A stretch of 64,000 bases of DNA from Mytilinidion resinicola (taxonomy: Eukaryota > Ascomycota > Dothideomycetes > Mytilinidiales > Mytilinidiaceae), in NCBI RefSeq assembly GCF_010093595.1, contig NW_022985439.1, positions 1,531,822 to 1,595,821 on the forward strand, in the 5' to 3' direction. Positions 19,175-31,386 of the stretch are shown piece after piece; the first letter of the stretch is position 1, and every line of letters begins with the position of its first letter. A program made the position numbers and the translations under genes. The notes below the pieces were generated by a model. That model was not told the DNA's origin and did no database searches. It saw nothing but the letters and a program-made list of their open reading frames with translations.

Positions 19175-21001
19175 CTACGCCGCCGCCCTTCCCCTCATCT
19201 CGTACGGCATCCCCAAAAACGCACACCCGGCCCCGGTCAAACACCCCGCCGCGACCCACACACTCCGCTCCCCCAAGCCCACCCACGCCGCCACCAGCGC
19301 CGCCCCCAAACTCGCGGCCTCGCTCGCCAGCCCCACAACCCCCTGCCCGGTGCCCCGGATCGGCGCCGGGAACAGCTCCGACGTGTACCCATACAGCAGC
19401 CCATGCGCGACCGCGATGCAAAACGCGACAGCGCAGCTGTACCCCAGCACCGCCTCGTCCGACTGCGCGCGCGTGAACAGGAACAGGAAGACGGCGCTGC
19501 CGAGACACGCGACGCAGCCCGTGCCTTTGCGGCCGAAGCGGGGGAGTTCGGCGGCGTAGCCCGCGAGCACGGAGCCCGGGATGCCGCAGGCGGCTTGGAT
19601 GGCGAGGGTGCGGAAGAGGGTTTGGGTGGATAAGGGGTGGGAGGATTGGGATTGCAGGTAGAAGGGGAGGAACGAGTTGAAGAGGGTGTAGCCGAAGCCG
19701 ACGGTGGACCAGATGAAGAGGACGAGGGTGGTGGAGAGGGCCATTTTTGGTGTGCAGAAGAGGGCGGGGAGTTTGTGGGGGGATAGGCGGTGTTTTAGGG
19801 TTCGTGTTGAGGATGTGGGCGTGGTTGGGGAGGTATTTCTGGGGGTAGTAGTGTTGTAGAGCTCGGCGTCGATGGCGCGGAGGGAGTCGAGGGTTAGCCA
19901 GGTTGCGTTGCGGTTTGTGGAGGCAATTGTTTGGACGACGGAGACGGCGGCGGCGTCGCGAGAGCGGCCGAGGAGATATTTGGGCGTTTCGAGGAGGTGG
20001 AAGAGATAGCGGGCGATGACCATAGGGATAGAGAGCCCGCCGCCCGTCCAGAGGTAGTAGCGCCATCCTAAGTTATTCATGAAGTTGCATTGGTGTGCTG
20101 CTACGAGCCGGGGAGTGCATGAGTAATTTGTTACCAGCGGCCTTGGAGGTATGTGAACGAGGATCTAGTTGGAGGATCATTTCAGAGGTCACTTACCAAG
20201 CAATCAAGACTGACATTAGTTGAGCCAGGGTTGCGAAGACCGTAGCCATAGGTAAAAGGAACTGGTGCGATGCCGGAACGAATTCTATGAATATCGTGCT
20301 GTCCACATATTGATTCCCGCCTATCGCGAAACCGATCACACCAGCTAGAATAGCAATGGCAGCAAAGCTAGGAGAGCCAGCTGCTACGAGCGCGGTCACG
20401 CAACTAAGGGCCAGGGTGATGTTGAAAGCTGGCCGGCGGCCGATGTAGTCCGAAGTCAGAGGCCAGAAGATTGCACCGATTAGAGAACCAGCTTGCTTTG
20501 CTACGTTAAGGACTAGAGTCGGGTAGTATCAGCTCAGTAGATCGAACACAAGGGAAGGGGGAAGCACGGCGAAGATGAAATCCCTTACAAGCAATCTGCT
20601 GAATCCCAAACTCCATTCTCACAAATGGCCCAATGAGATTGATAGACTGCTTCCAGTACTATGGACCAAGTCAGCTTACTATCCAGGTCATTGAATGGCA
20701 CCATTAACAGGTATTGGGAAACAGATCTTGGGATTGAGTGGCAATCTTCTTCACACTTACCACATCCATAAACCATCCTAGCCCTGATAGCCCAAACACC
20801 ATCCACTGATACTTTCCCATACCTAGATCCAACATCGCGCGGTTGACAACAGCAACCTTCCGCTCGTAGACACTAGTGCTGCCGGGCTGAACAGTTTTGA
20901 GATCATACTACATGAATCGTCAGCAACCTCTTCTAAGAAAAAACCACGCGGAAGGACTGAAAATATCGACAAACCTCACGATCCCGAGCGAAAAATAGCA
21001 T
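19175..21001 (-). CDS. MFS transporter, sugar-porter/SV2-like type
   Basis: Five exons on the minus strand: 21001-20975, 20907-20761, 20658-20589, 20512-20197, 20141-19175; 508 aa. Splicing yields a continuous fungal MFS protein: YERKVAVVNRAMLDLGMGKYQW at the amino end (predicted span 1 follows), SDYIGRRPAFN as the span 2-3 loop motif A, then GNQYVDSTIFIEFVPASHQ, AWPLVTNYSC and NNLGWRYYLW, and in the C-half YTSELFPAPIRGTGQG, the PESP/PxxxRGxxxG signature shared with sugar porters and SV2-like proteins. The first exon (nine codons, ATG at 21001) is the weakest part. The 3' exon is very GC-rich compared with its flanks. The substrate (organic anion, phosphate or sugar) is not deducible. Confidence 0.85.
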
Positions 21002-24000
21002 GGTTATCGATATACCCTTTCCAAGACGAATTCTCACAAGGAGCCCTGGATATCGCTCTCCCGACTTCGCGGGAATTACCATTAAAACTCTCAAACCCTA
21101 GAAGCCACTCCAGTGCCGTCATCCCACAGCTACAATGTCCATCGAGAAGCTCAGCTCTCACAGACAAGATCTCTCGCCCCTCTTCAAGATGCACAGCCAA
21201 TATCATCTCTTCCCCACCCGATCTCGCTACCACACGGTGGCTCCCACACTCCTGATGTGGTCGCACAGGGCCCGCAATTCCGGGTCTATCGAGCGCTGTG
21301 CGACCTGTGACGCGACTCGCGTATGACACGGCTTCCTGCTTTCTAGCGCGTGTGTGAGGGGAGATGGAGGACGACTCGTTGCGTTTATTATTTATCTTCA
21401 TTTTTGCCGAGGAGTTCGGGAAAGGGCATGCAGGTGGCCCGGAAGAGGGGTTGGTGGGTTTTGGTGGGTTTGGGAGAGAGTACAAGGGGAGTTGTGTGGA
21501 TAGGGTCGTTGATGAAACTATGCGACGGTAAGGGGAGGTGGTATGGTATCTCTCAGCTCTTAAGCGTCAATTCTCCTTCTCGCCCAGCCACTTGGCGCTA
21601 TATATGGCCCTCGACATTGAAGCCGTGCAACATTGGAGATGGCCGTCACGCGGACTGGCTGTGGTATTGCCAAGATGAAGCGAGACTGAAGCTATGGTTG
21701 AACACAGCATACCCGATGCTGTGGAGACAGTGGAGCAGCTCAGATATCCAAGAAGTTAAGCATGCGGCACGTGCCCGTTATATCACCGAGATTCAAAGCT
21801 ATGCGACAAGGGAGCGAACAGAATTGAGAGTGAGATGGATGAGGTGAATCGCAGAAAGAAGGGACTTAGTTAGGTATCTGATGAGGTCTGGGTATCAGAT
21901 ACTTTTGGTAATATTGCGAGGAGAGCTCGAGGTTTGGAAATTACTACGCGACTTGGTTTACGCGTTTTCGAAATTGCCAAAAAACGCTTTTTACGAAGGT
22001 AGGCAAGAGGAGAAAAGTGTTGAACACAGAGCCAAAGGGTTTCTTGGCAGTCTCCCAGAATCATTCGAACTGCCAAGAAACCACTTTCACCTAGGTAGGC
22101 TGAGGTGGAAAGTGTTGAACACAGAGAGGAATGGTTTCTTGGCGTTTCCCGGATTCCTTCCGAGAAAACATTCGAACTGCCACTGGGTAAGATATAAACG
22201 CCAAGATACCAGCTGCTGAAACCTTTTGAATCAGTCCATTACCCCACCACGCTTGCGTGCAATTGCCTGTTCATTGAGGAAAGCAGAGGCTAGCGGACAA
22301 CCTTCTGTCACGGCATGCAATGCTCCGTGGTAGGTCTCTAGGAAAGGTCTGGTTCAAATTCGCAGAATGAGATTCTGGGATACCGCTACCTAGGGTGGTC
22401 TAACGAGCTTACTAATCGTTCAAAAAAGAGGTAAGGGAGCAAAGGACGCATGGCTTGCTCTGACGTATGCGCAATGTGACATCGCGAAGGTAGAAAGGAT
22501 GGAACCCTGCTTGCAAACTGCTATCAAATCTCGCTAATCTTGGTCAGCGCGCGTCAACCAGGAAGCACACGTCAACCAGGAAGCGCAAGTCCACGCTGGC
22601 AAACCCCAGCACACATCAGATAAAGTTCCACGAATGGCTGGTAGCAAAGAGACAGGGTTGACTACAATGCAACTGACCTAGCCATGCATACCCATCATTC
22701 CCCCGAGGAAATGCGTGAGGAAGATTGAAGGGTGGCCGAAACAGGGAATAGATGTCGAGGAAGATGCATGCGCGAAGCTTACCTCGACTCTGCATCCACA
22801 CGCTCTGCTAGGTTGCCGTTGCCGACACCTGCGCAACATGCCGATGATATCAAAGCCGATGCATTCCATATCTTGATCAACTGAAGAAGAAACAAGGAAC
22901 ACGCCTACATTCCACACCCACCTATACTACTCTATTCCCCGCCTCAACTCAGCAATGTAGCATGCTTACAGATACCAATTCTGCAAGCCAGCCGCTAGCC
23001 ACCGGATTTAAGGTTTGACAAGAACTTCTGAAAAGCGCCACAAGTAACGGTGAGGCCTTTCCCTAATCGGGATAGTGATAGGCAAATTTTCGAAGTCGTT
23101 TCTTTGCGCCAGATCCCGGAAGCTGATCATGGGGAAGACTCGGAGAGTCGGAGTCGAAGTGGGTAACATACTCCTCCCAAAAGCTCTATATCCTCGCCTC
23201 TCATGAAGATCCAGTAGATAAGTAGGACCGTGGACAGCCGCGGAGCTTCCGTCGTAGCCGTGCCTGCCCCACAAGCAGAGAGACCAAGCTGGCATGACTC
23301 CACGAGGTACTTGAGGTAAAATCGAAAATTTCTTTTCCACCTCGTGCGAGACCGTGCGACCGAAAAGGGTAACCAGCGAGCTGCCGGAAGCGGCGGGGCC
23401 TCCGTGCCGACATGGCGAGGCTACATACAATTCCAGGTCGGTCTGAACAGGCACAAGGATCACCTTCTCACCAGGCTTATTCGGCTCCGGGAGCAAGGTT
23501 GTTGAACCAAGTGACCATCATTTCCAAAAGAGCGGTTTAGGTGTTTCTTTTTCAAGGATCTAGGATATCCCGGCTGCAGACGACTCTCCGGAAGAGGCGG
23601 TGATGGTTGTTGTGGGGATGGGAGAAGTCGGGATGAACGATATTCACTCAGTACAGCAGCAAGTAGGAGAGCCTGCTTCTCCCGACCAGAAGTCACAGGA
23701 TCGCCTAATCGGGTGAACGATGATCGACTGCGTGCGCGCTTTTGAGCCCTCCGACCGACCCGTTGAGATCAAGATGGAAGGGCGGCGCGAGGCGGGTATC
23801 TGCCAAAAAGTCACACGCGCGGGCCGCGGGGTCCGGCCAGCAAGCGAGGAAGAGGAAGAAAACGGTTGCCTGATTAGCTTGTAAAAATTCACGAAATGCC
23901 GAGGTGAGGGGAGCTTTTGAAATGTGGAGTTGTTTTGCGGAGCATACTTACGCCCGTATCCCGCGCGTTCCCATGGCTACTGCTGCGCGCGTGCGTACGT

Positions 24001-25575
24001 AGGCGGTGTCGTCGCGTATACGTGTTGAATAGGCTACTTTCGCGATGCATACTGTCTTGGGGGCTAGATCGCAGCGGGCCGTTCTTCGTCCATTAGGCAG
24101 AAGCCTAGAAAGCTAGAGTTGCGAAACGTGGCAGCGCGAGTAGTGATGAAAGGAGGCTCAGCAGGAGTCGCAATCAAATCCTGCTCCTGAATACGCAAAC
24201 GCGGAGCGAGTTGCGAAGCTCGCATTCTCACACAACACGCTGCTGGAACTTAATCAAGCAAATGTTGCTGATTTCCTGCTTGAAACGGCCGAAATCCGAC
24301 CGCAACCTGCTTCCAAGGTTCTCATAGGCCTTGAAGCTTGAAACGGCGCAACACCAACCAACAGTTCGCTGACTGCATGCAGAAATGCGCTGCGAGCACG
24401 AAACCGCCAGCATCTCGCAATCATTGATCTCCTTCTCCGCGAAACCGGATGTAGATAGGGATGTGCTAGTTGGGGGCCTCAAACGATTGCGGACTCCGTC
24501 GCTTGTTTCGCAAACCGAAAACAAAACACCAGAAGCTGGGGCTCCAAACAGTGTCTCTGGGGTCTGCGACACGAGGCGAAGTCCGATAATCTCGACTTGC
24601 TCGCGTGCCGTCGGAGAAAAGGTGCGCTCTACGTGGTGTTTTGTTTTTGGCGGTGCTGGCGGTTGGAGTGAATTGCGGTGCTTCTCCATATCTACAACAT
24701 CCAACACTATTTCCCTGATCGACGCTCTCGCGCGATGTCGCGGTGATCGTGAGTAGCAGAGCAGATTTAAGCCCATCTGACTTCAAGCTGCGAGATCAGC
24801 AAGGCACCTGCGAATAAAGACGCCAAGATCGCTGATTTGAAAAACAGAAACAATCACCACGGGCCCGTCGGGTGCGAGACTCGCATCGTCGAGTTGTGCC
24901 GCACGCCGACCTGAGGCCGAACTGTCGCCCGAGGTGCGGGAAAGCGAGAGACCGAGCGAGACAGGGCTGAAGCCGTCGCGCTGGAAACGAGCGGGAACAG
25001 CGGTGGCAGAGACAAGCCTTGGCTGACAAGCAGGGGTTTGCCGCGGGCGGGGCACGGCCAGGCCGGAATTCTAGGGCAGGGGGTCAGCTGAGATGCCTCA
25101 TGTTGCGATGGGATGATAGGATGATGAGGGGATGTCTGGGGATTGTCTTGTGGAGCTGGGTGCTCGAGACAAGCTGGATCAGTTGGTCAGTCGAGCAAAT
25201 CACAAGGCAGAGTAAGGAGGTCTTGTTTGTGTGATGTGATCATTTCAATTGCTATGTATCCCGGCTGCGAGTCTCGACCTCGTGCTGTCAGCTGAGAGAG
25301 ATCTCGCCAAGCCGTGTCCGCTGATCCGTTCGACATCTTCACATGCTGCTTCCATATCTTTCCGAGTCCTGCCAAAGAAATGCTCCAGTCCAGCAGAGTA
25401 GTGAGGTGGGATGGTCCGTCGCGGCAACTCCTGTGCGCCGCGGAATCCAATTCCCTGATCGTAGAAACCCAATATAAATGAAATTCGGTGATATTTTTCC
25501 CGAGACGCCATGCTAGAAATCAATCACTCGCTCAAATCGCTGAAAGTCGTAGGCCAAAGAAGTGTGGTGTTGCGG
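21002..25575. other. Gene-poor stretch, 4.6 kb
   Basis: No convincing gene. The longest frames (21350-21847 plus; 23008-23496 minus, TTG-initiated; 24228-24776 minus) have no domain, no consistent introns and no start context. It contains a hairpin-forming tandem repeat (21969-22181) and a small direct duplication near 22554-22590. Base composition varies along the stretch, with an AT-richer centre and GC-rich right part. The right end is the 3' flank of the next gene. Confidence 0.5.
21969..22181. repeat. Tandem repeat, about 2.1 units of ~100 bp, each able to form a hairpin
   Basis: Units start at about 21969, 22065 and 22172. They share CGAA[CT]TGCCAA, GGTAGGC, AAGTGTTGAACACAGAG and GGTTTCTTGGC. 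In the second unit GCCAAGAAACCA (22072-22083) and TGGTTTCTTGGC (22132-22143) are perfect 12-bp inverted arms; the first unit has a decayed version. This fits a small foldback or MITE-like element in tandem. Confidence 0.7.
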
Positions 25576-26361
25576 CTAACACGAGGCTATGAGCGGGGCG
25601 TTGTTTCGTTCGGGTATGAAGAAGCCATCCTGGATGAAGGATGCTTGCTCCGGCGTCGACAGCGTGGTCTGCTTGCGGTCGTAGTATGATGTTGTGAGGA
25701 TTGCCTCCTTCTCCGAGAACTCCATGCTCAGTGTGGGTGGGGAGACGGGCGGCGACTCGTCGTCGGAGTCCTCATCGTGGACGAGCTCGGGCGGTGATTG
25801 CGAGGAGGTGCGGGTGAGGGCGTGCTCCTCGTCGTCTTCGAAATCTTCGTAAAAGTCCTCGTCCTCGTCCATCTCAATGGTGGTGACCTGGACGGGTGCC
25901 TGGATTATCCGCCTGGGCATTGGGATCATCATGTCGAAATCCCCGTCCTCGTCGTAGTAGTCCGACTCAGAGTCGCTGTCTGAGTCCTCCTCCTCCTCTT
26001 CTGGAGCTTCGGCAATGGTGTCGACCCATTGCACATGTCGGGGCTCGTCGGCCTTGGAGGCCTTCTTGACGGTCTGGTTGAACCAGGCCTCTTGTTCCCG
26101 CTCGGCGTCTGCAAGTTCGAGCATGAGGGAGTCGAGCAGGTTGGCGTGGCCCACGAGGAGCCTGAGGTCGTGGTCCGCCCGGCAGGCTTCTTTGCCTAGC
26201 TTTGACCGGGCGGAGGCGGCGATGTAGTAGGTCTGGGTGAGGCTCATCTTCTGCTTCTTCTGGGGCGGCGACGAGACGAAGTGCGAGCGGGTGCTTTCAA
26301 CGGCAATGGGGTCGAAGGAAGACTGGAGTCGCAGATGCGAGGGAGTGTGTGCGGAAGGCAT
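25576..26361 (-). CDS. Conserved fungal acidic protein, function unknown (possible Ecm13-like)
   Basis: Intronless, 261 aa. The N-terminal third contains a segment that looks conserved among ascomycetes (SLTQTYYIAASARSKL, then RADHDLRLLVGHANLLD and LADAEREQEAWF), probably helical. The rest is a disordered, highly acidic region with runs of Glu/Asp/Ser (about residues 118-150 and 165-185) and Pro/Ser-rich stretches. The SLTQTYY...ARSKL segment recalls the budding-yeast Ecm13/YJR115W group, but that is a weak match from memory. No membrane span or signal peptide. An internal ATG at residue 39, just before the conserved segment, is an alternative start. It stands alone in the gene-poor region, and its codons look like those of normal genes. 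Confidence 0.75.
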   Translation of the reverse strand: MPSAHTPSHLRLQSSFDPIAVESTRSHFVSSPPQKKQKMSLTQTYYIAASARSKLGKEACRADHDLRLLVGHANLLDSLMLELADAEREQEAWFNQTVKKASKADEPRHVQWVDTIAEAPEEEEEDSDSDSESDYYDEDGDFDMMIPMPRRIIQAPVQVTTIEMDEDEDFYEDFEDDEEHALTRTSSQSPPELVHDEDSDDESPPVSPPTLSMEFSEKEAILTTSYYDRKQTTLSTPEQASFIQDGFFIPERNNAPLIASC

Positions 26362-27131
26362 CGTGTTTATGTGTGGAGGCAGAATTTTGTGTGCCTGGCG
26401 TGAGTCAATGCCTAGAGGGTATGACTGGTTTGGTGTGATTGGCTGGCGGTGGTCTGGGCGATGCGAAGCAGGGGTGTTGCTTTGATGTCGTCGTTGTTAT
26501 GTTGTAGCGGTGGATGTTGTAGTCGGCCTTGAAGAGTGTTGAACTGGTCGTGGTATTTGATGTCTGGTCTGGTGAGTGGTGAGAATGCGGCCGGATGGTT
26601 GGGGCAGCGTGTTGCTTTATCCAAGGCTGTTTCGCGTGGATGACCACGGCGTGCTGGGGTTAAGGGCCACTTCGATCCGGCGGAGCAGAAGTCGGTGGGC
26701 GTGTAAGCCCGAGCTGCACGGCCTTAACAGCCCCTGCAGCGCAGCGGTGAGGATGATGAATCACTCGTCCCTAGCGTCCGCCTGCAACCTTACGCTCCCA
26801 AACGGTATTACGCAGCACGCTTCCATGCCGTTCGGCCGTACGTATTGCCCGGTGTTTAGAAACGCTGAAAAGTGAGCCTTGAGGCCTGGTCATCTGCTGC
26901 CAGCGGCCCGCGACAAATCATGCCCGTCCCGCAGCTCGGCTCTTCCTCGCGCCAGGCTCCAAGCCTCGTACGTCGGCTCCAGCGTTCGTACTTCGCAGCG
27001 CCGACGCGGTCGCTGAGGCACAGCGGACGAAACGCGCAGACAGCCTCGTCGGCTCGCGTCTGTGCCCGTGTCTCCTCCGCATCTCTGCTCGTTCATCTCC
27101 ACGGCGCCGCGCCTGCAGCTGATGGATGCTT

Positions 27132-27206
27132 GCGAACAAGCCACTCACAAGAGGCCGCGAACAAGCCACTCACAAGAGGCCGCGAACAAGCCACTCACAA
27201 GATGCC
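27132..27206. repeat. Three tandem copies of a 25-bp unit
   Basis: Copies start at 27132, 27157 and 27182, each GCGAACAAGCCACTCACAAG plus five bases; the third differs slightly at its end (ATGCC for AGGCC). The period is not a multiple of three, so it does not encode a peptide repeat. Confidence 0.85.
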
Positions 27207-30089
27207 TGCGCCCACCGCTCCGCCAGCGGGTCTGCCGCACACGCAGAAGGCCACTGCTGTCGCCGCTAAGCCCGCACAGCATGCAACGCGGCATTGCGAC
27301 AATGGAAGCATCTTCACGCCAAGCATCGTCAAGTCGACGTTATGCGCACCGAGGATGACTCGGCACGCCGCAGGCGGACTCATGATGGATCGAGTTGATG
27401 GAGACTGTTCGGAGATACGGAATACGCTGGTTTAGCTGCGGATTGGCGATACCGGCGAAACTCCGCGCCCGCCCCAGACCCTTGGACCCAGGGATCGCCG
27501 CTCGGTTTTCTCGGGCGAGCCTTGGAGATCGCGCTTCGTCCGCGATGCTGGCCATGGGCAGCGGGCTCTCGCAAACTCCGAGTGCCCTCACACGCCGACT
27601 TCACGAGCATGTCCTCGTCATAGCCGCCCCATGGAGTCATAACGTGATGCTCTGCCGCGCTCTCGACCGGTGCTTTCGACCGTGGACATGGTGGTCCCCA
27701 GGCCCCGGTCGCACCACGTCTTGACATGTTATCGCACCGGCGCGCAATTATCTGCGACTGCATTCGGCGTGCTCGCGGTGCCGTGCTCGCGATGGGATGC
27801 CGTGCCAGCGAAACCCGCAACTCCCTGGTGCCGATGCTGGGCGGCCCGCTGATTGGCTCCCCGCATCAGACGACTGATCGCCGTTGGTGTAGTTATGTAG
27901 GGCTGCTGACAATCGAGGCAGCGATTCCTAATCCCCATGATTACTCACGCCTGCACCACCTCGCAATTCCAATTCCTTTTCCTTTGTTGACGTCGCTAGG
28001 CTGCACTGCTGCAGGCGCGCAACCTCGTTGACAATCCATTGCAATTGATTTCGCAGCACGGCAGGCTGGCCATGTAACATGCCGCTCATCGACCGCCGTT
28101 TGGCTTCGCAACATCGCGCCCTTTGCAGCACCTCGCTGCAGCCTCAGCCACGCCCTAGACATGTCCAAATAGGCAGCCAATGGGCGCCCGCAGTGGCCTG
28201 TCCGCTCTCTGCTCCCTTCACGGACTCTGGCGTGGCTCTGCTGGGCTAAACCGCTGGGGCATGTCCAATCCTCCCCAGAGACAGCCCCGACACAGTCAGC
28301 GAGGCCAAGCTTTCCCAGCGCACTGCCCCCTTCTCCCGTTGCGCGTGGTAGGGCTGGCGCTGCTGCAAGGTTTCGAATTAAGCGTCTCACAACCCGGCCG
28401 GAGGTGGAATGTGCTCCCGCACACACCGCTGCTCTCGCCCATGTCGCACCGTGTGGAGCGAGAACCACTGCGCTGGCGACACAGCTCCCCACCGTCCCGT
28501 GGCTTGAGCCTCACCGGCCAGCCCGGGAGTATATACCACGCGCCTGGCACCCCTTTCCCAGCGAGGGTTCATGCGACGCCGCCGTCTGTTCTCCTGCCGT
28601 ACTTTAAGTCGCGCGGATGCAGGGCCTCCAACTCCGACCGCCTTAGCATTCTCGACTATTTTTAATTTGCCCTGCTGGCTTCGCTGTCTCATTGCTGGGT
28701 GCCATGGGAACGCCTTTCCCCTCTCTCCGATCCCGGACGCCTCAACTGAAGGACCACTGCCACACTTGAGACGAGTCTGACATTCAAGAGTCAAAGAGTC
28801 AAGCCATGGCCGGAACTGTGCTTGAAATCCTCAAGGACTGGCGAATTGACCACTAACATCACCATGCTGAGAAGAGCATCCCGGGCATTCGACAATTCGG
28901 GTGTAGTCAAGTTTCTTATCAAATAAGACCAGCACATCACGACCCGCGTGACAGATAGGACCCTGCTGGGTGAGACTCAGCAGCAGATTAAAGGTCTGGC
29001 TTCTACATCAAGATACATTATCCAGTCATATTTTCGCCCCTGTCATTGACAACCCCTCTTTACCAATGACTCCATACCAGCTCGCGAGAGATCCAAATAT
29101 CTTGCAACTCGCTTCGCGTGATGTCGCGATCGCAAATACATCATGTTTACCCAGCAATGCTGACATGTGTGGAGACCGGGGTCTCTATTTCCAATCATTC
29201 TCAATCACTTTCCAAATCAGCTGCATACTATCACACTCTCAAATACCAGATCACCTACATTCTGCATCATAACCTATCACACGTCGTAGAGAAGATGCGT
29301 TGTCGATGGAACGCCTAATCTAGCTGTAGTCTCTCCTCCGATATTTGGCCTCCATCCTCCCAAGCGTGCCAGCTATCACGATCCTCGTTCACGGTAAATC
29401 AAGAACAACCCGCGGAGATGAAATAGTCTATTCCGGAGTACTGTAATCTCTGTAGTCGCTGCCCTACCCACCTACTACACACTACGTTGCACTTCGTAGC
29501 GCCACAGCGCCGCCTCCAGGGATGCCATGACATCAGTTAAGCCTATTATAACCTATCGACACATCTCCACAAAACGGAGAAACAACTAAATCTGCAGATC
29601 CTCTCAATTGAAGAAAAGGCGGCCTCTCCAAAAAGCTGTCGCGCGATATGCCTAAAACAGGTAAGTGTAGCGAACGTGCCAAGGCTAGCGCACAGCCCTG
29701 CGATCAGCACTCTACAACTCCACCAACACAATCGCCTATTACATAACCCACCTCACCTGCATGCACTGCCATTGTGGCCACATGTCGTAACTCGCAACTC
29801 GCAACTCCACAACTCCCTTTTTGGACTATCGCGCCGCCGCACCTGTACCCATATTGCGGGTACGTCGATCCGTCAGGATTCTAATTCAGCCTTGCTGCGA
29901 CGCACAATGTACGCTAGACCTTCGGATCCGGTACTGGGCTGTGTTAAGCGACGTGCGACGTGCGACGTACATACTTAGTACTGCGAAGGATTTCAAGGTG
30001 TATAGGAATAAACGAGGTGGACGCAAAAACACCGGTGAATGCGACGCTGCTGATGCAGACCTCCATTCTTCATTTTGTTCATACAAATT

Positions 30090-30900
30090 CGTAGTGCTCT
30101 TACCTCTATATCTCGTTCCTATTGCCTCGGATACTCTAGAGAACGCTGGTGAGTGGCACTTAGAGTGAGTGGAAGTTCTCGGTCGCTCGCCTATATCACA
30201 CGCTTCAGAGGAGCTTGCCAACTCGATTGTATATTCCTGAAGCGCCAGAGGACCGCAGACAGCAGCTTGGTTACCAAGCAGAAGTATGAAAACGCAATCC
30301 CAAATCTCGCGAGGGGTTTTGTGAGGTGTCTCGTGAGTAGGCTGGACGATCTTAAGTAGCGTCATGAGGATCAAGTAAAAAGCATGCGAATGCTAGTCTG
30401 ACTTACGGTATTCACTTTAATAAGTTTCATCTCAAGTGCCCTCAATATTGTGTGGAACCGAAACCATGGGAAGTGGACCCTTCGAAAGCCAATTCGATTT
30501 GCGGTAGTCATGCTTTTAATCGAGTTCGGATTTCTTCACGAACCCTAGAGGATCGCAGCCAGCAGTAAGCATACCAAGTACAAGCCTTCAGATGCATATC
30601 TAAATCATGCGGTGTTATCATTTACATCTCGCTTATATCTTCGCAAGTGTGCCAGAGAATATCAAGCACCGCTGCTCAGACCATGGAGCAGCTGCGGATT
30701 CTCGGCCAAGTTGCGGTACTCACTTCTTTACATCTCGTCTAGATTTCTCTTTTACATACGCTACAGAACCACCCAAAGTAGCAGGCAATTCGATATCAAG
30801 GCTCTCAGACGTGCGGCTGACCCATGTGGTCCGTCTTATGACGACTCGCTTCATTTTCGCAAGGCCTTCTAGAGAAATCCATTGCGAGCTCTCAAAGGCA
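30090..30900. repeat. Diverged repeat cluster
   Basis: A segment with AGAGGAYCGCAG...CAGCAG...TACCAAG occurs at 30247-30285 and 30547-30585, exactly 300 bases apart. Another block with ACATCTCG or ACTCGCTT, pyrimidines and often CGCAAG recurs near 30100, 30620, 30735 and 30850. Copies are only loosely similar, suggesting an old, mutated array. Confidence 0.4.
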
Positions 30901-31230
30901 CACACTTAGAGAGACAATTAAATTCGCAGAAATCGAATCTCTCTATCTCTCTCGGATTTTGAGGCGTATATAGAGGACTATAGACCATGGCAATCACAGC
31001 ATGTAGCTACAACTAATCTCATGAAATGAAGTTGTGGAACGTGATTACAATAATCAATGCAAAATCGATCGAATGGAATTCTATCAACTCTTAACTACAG
31101 TACCTTTTCCCAGAATGACGTCTATGATATGTGCGCACCAACCGGCCACCCCGCCGCAGGCCCGGCCGAAGGCAGACCTGGGAGCAGGAGATTAGTAGTA
31201 GTGGGGCACTACATCCCCGCATTCGTCATG

Positions 31231-31237
31231 TATAAAA
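31231..31237 (+). promoter_or_regulatory. TATA box of the HAD gene
   Basis: TATAAAA about 155 bases upstream of the start codon at 31387. Called on position and sequence only. Confidence 0.4.
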
Positions 31238-31386
31238 TCAATCTTCCGAGCTTCAAGTCTACCAATTTATCAAACGAATACGCCTTTTCCTAACCAGCCG
31301 GTCATCTGTACGATAAGGGAATAGGAACACTCAGAAACTACTTGCGTTTCGTCAGCACAACTCACTATCCTGCAACAACCGCACCA

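Larger units (their letters stand above)
26362..31386. other. Gene-poor stretch, 5 kb
   Basis: No supportable gene. 26,362-26,650 is probably the leader and promoter of the 261-aa gene. 26,700-28,800 is GC- and CpG-rich, full of overlapping open frames on all strands with no domain (typical GC-driven shadows), and includes a triple 25-bp repeat (27132-27206). 28,900-31,000 is AT-richer and holds diverged repeats (about 30,090-30,900). The last 150 bases contain the HAD promoter. Confidence 0.5.

Noticed and set aside
18901..19476. 191-aa Pro-rich plus-strand frame
   Set aside because: Lies largely antisense to the MFS last exon in C-rich DNA; low-complexity shadow.
23008..23496. 162-aa minus-strand open frame
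   Set aside because: It starts with TTG, has no domain and sits in a repeat-bearing gene-poor stretch with no splice support for a longer model.
24228..24776. 182-aa minus-strand open frame
   Set aside because: No domain; equally long frames overlap on both strands, so chance openness is likely.
26872..27435. 187-aa plus-strand open frame over the 25-bp repeats
   Set aside because: The repeat period is not a multiple of three and the region is GC-rich with open frames in every phase.
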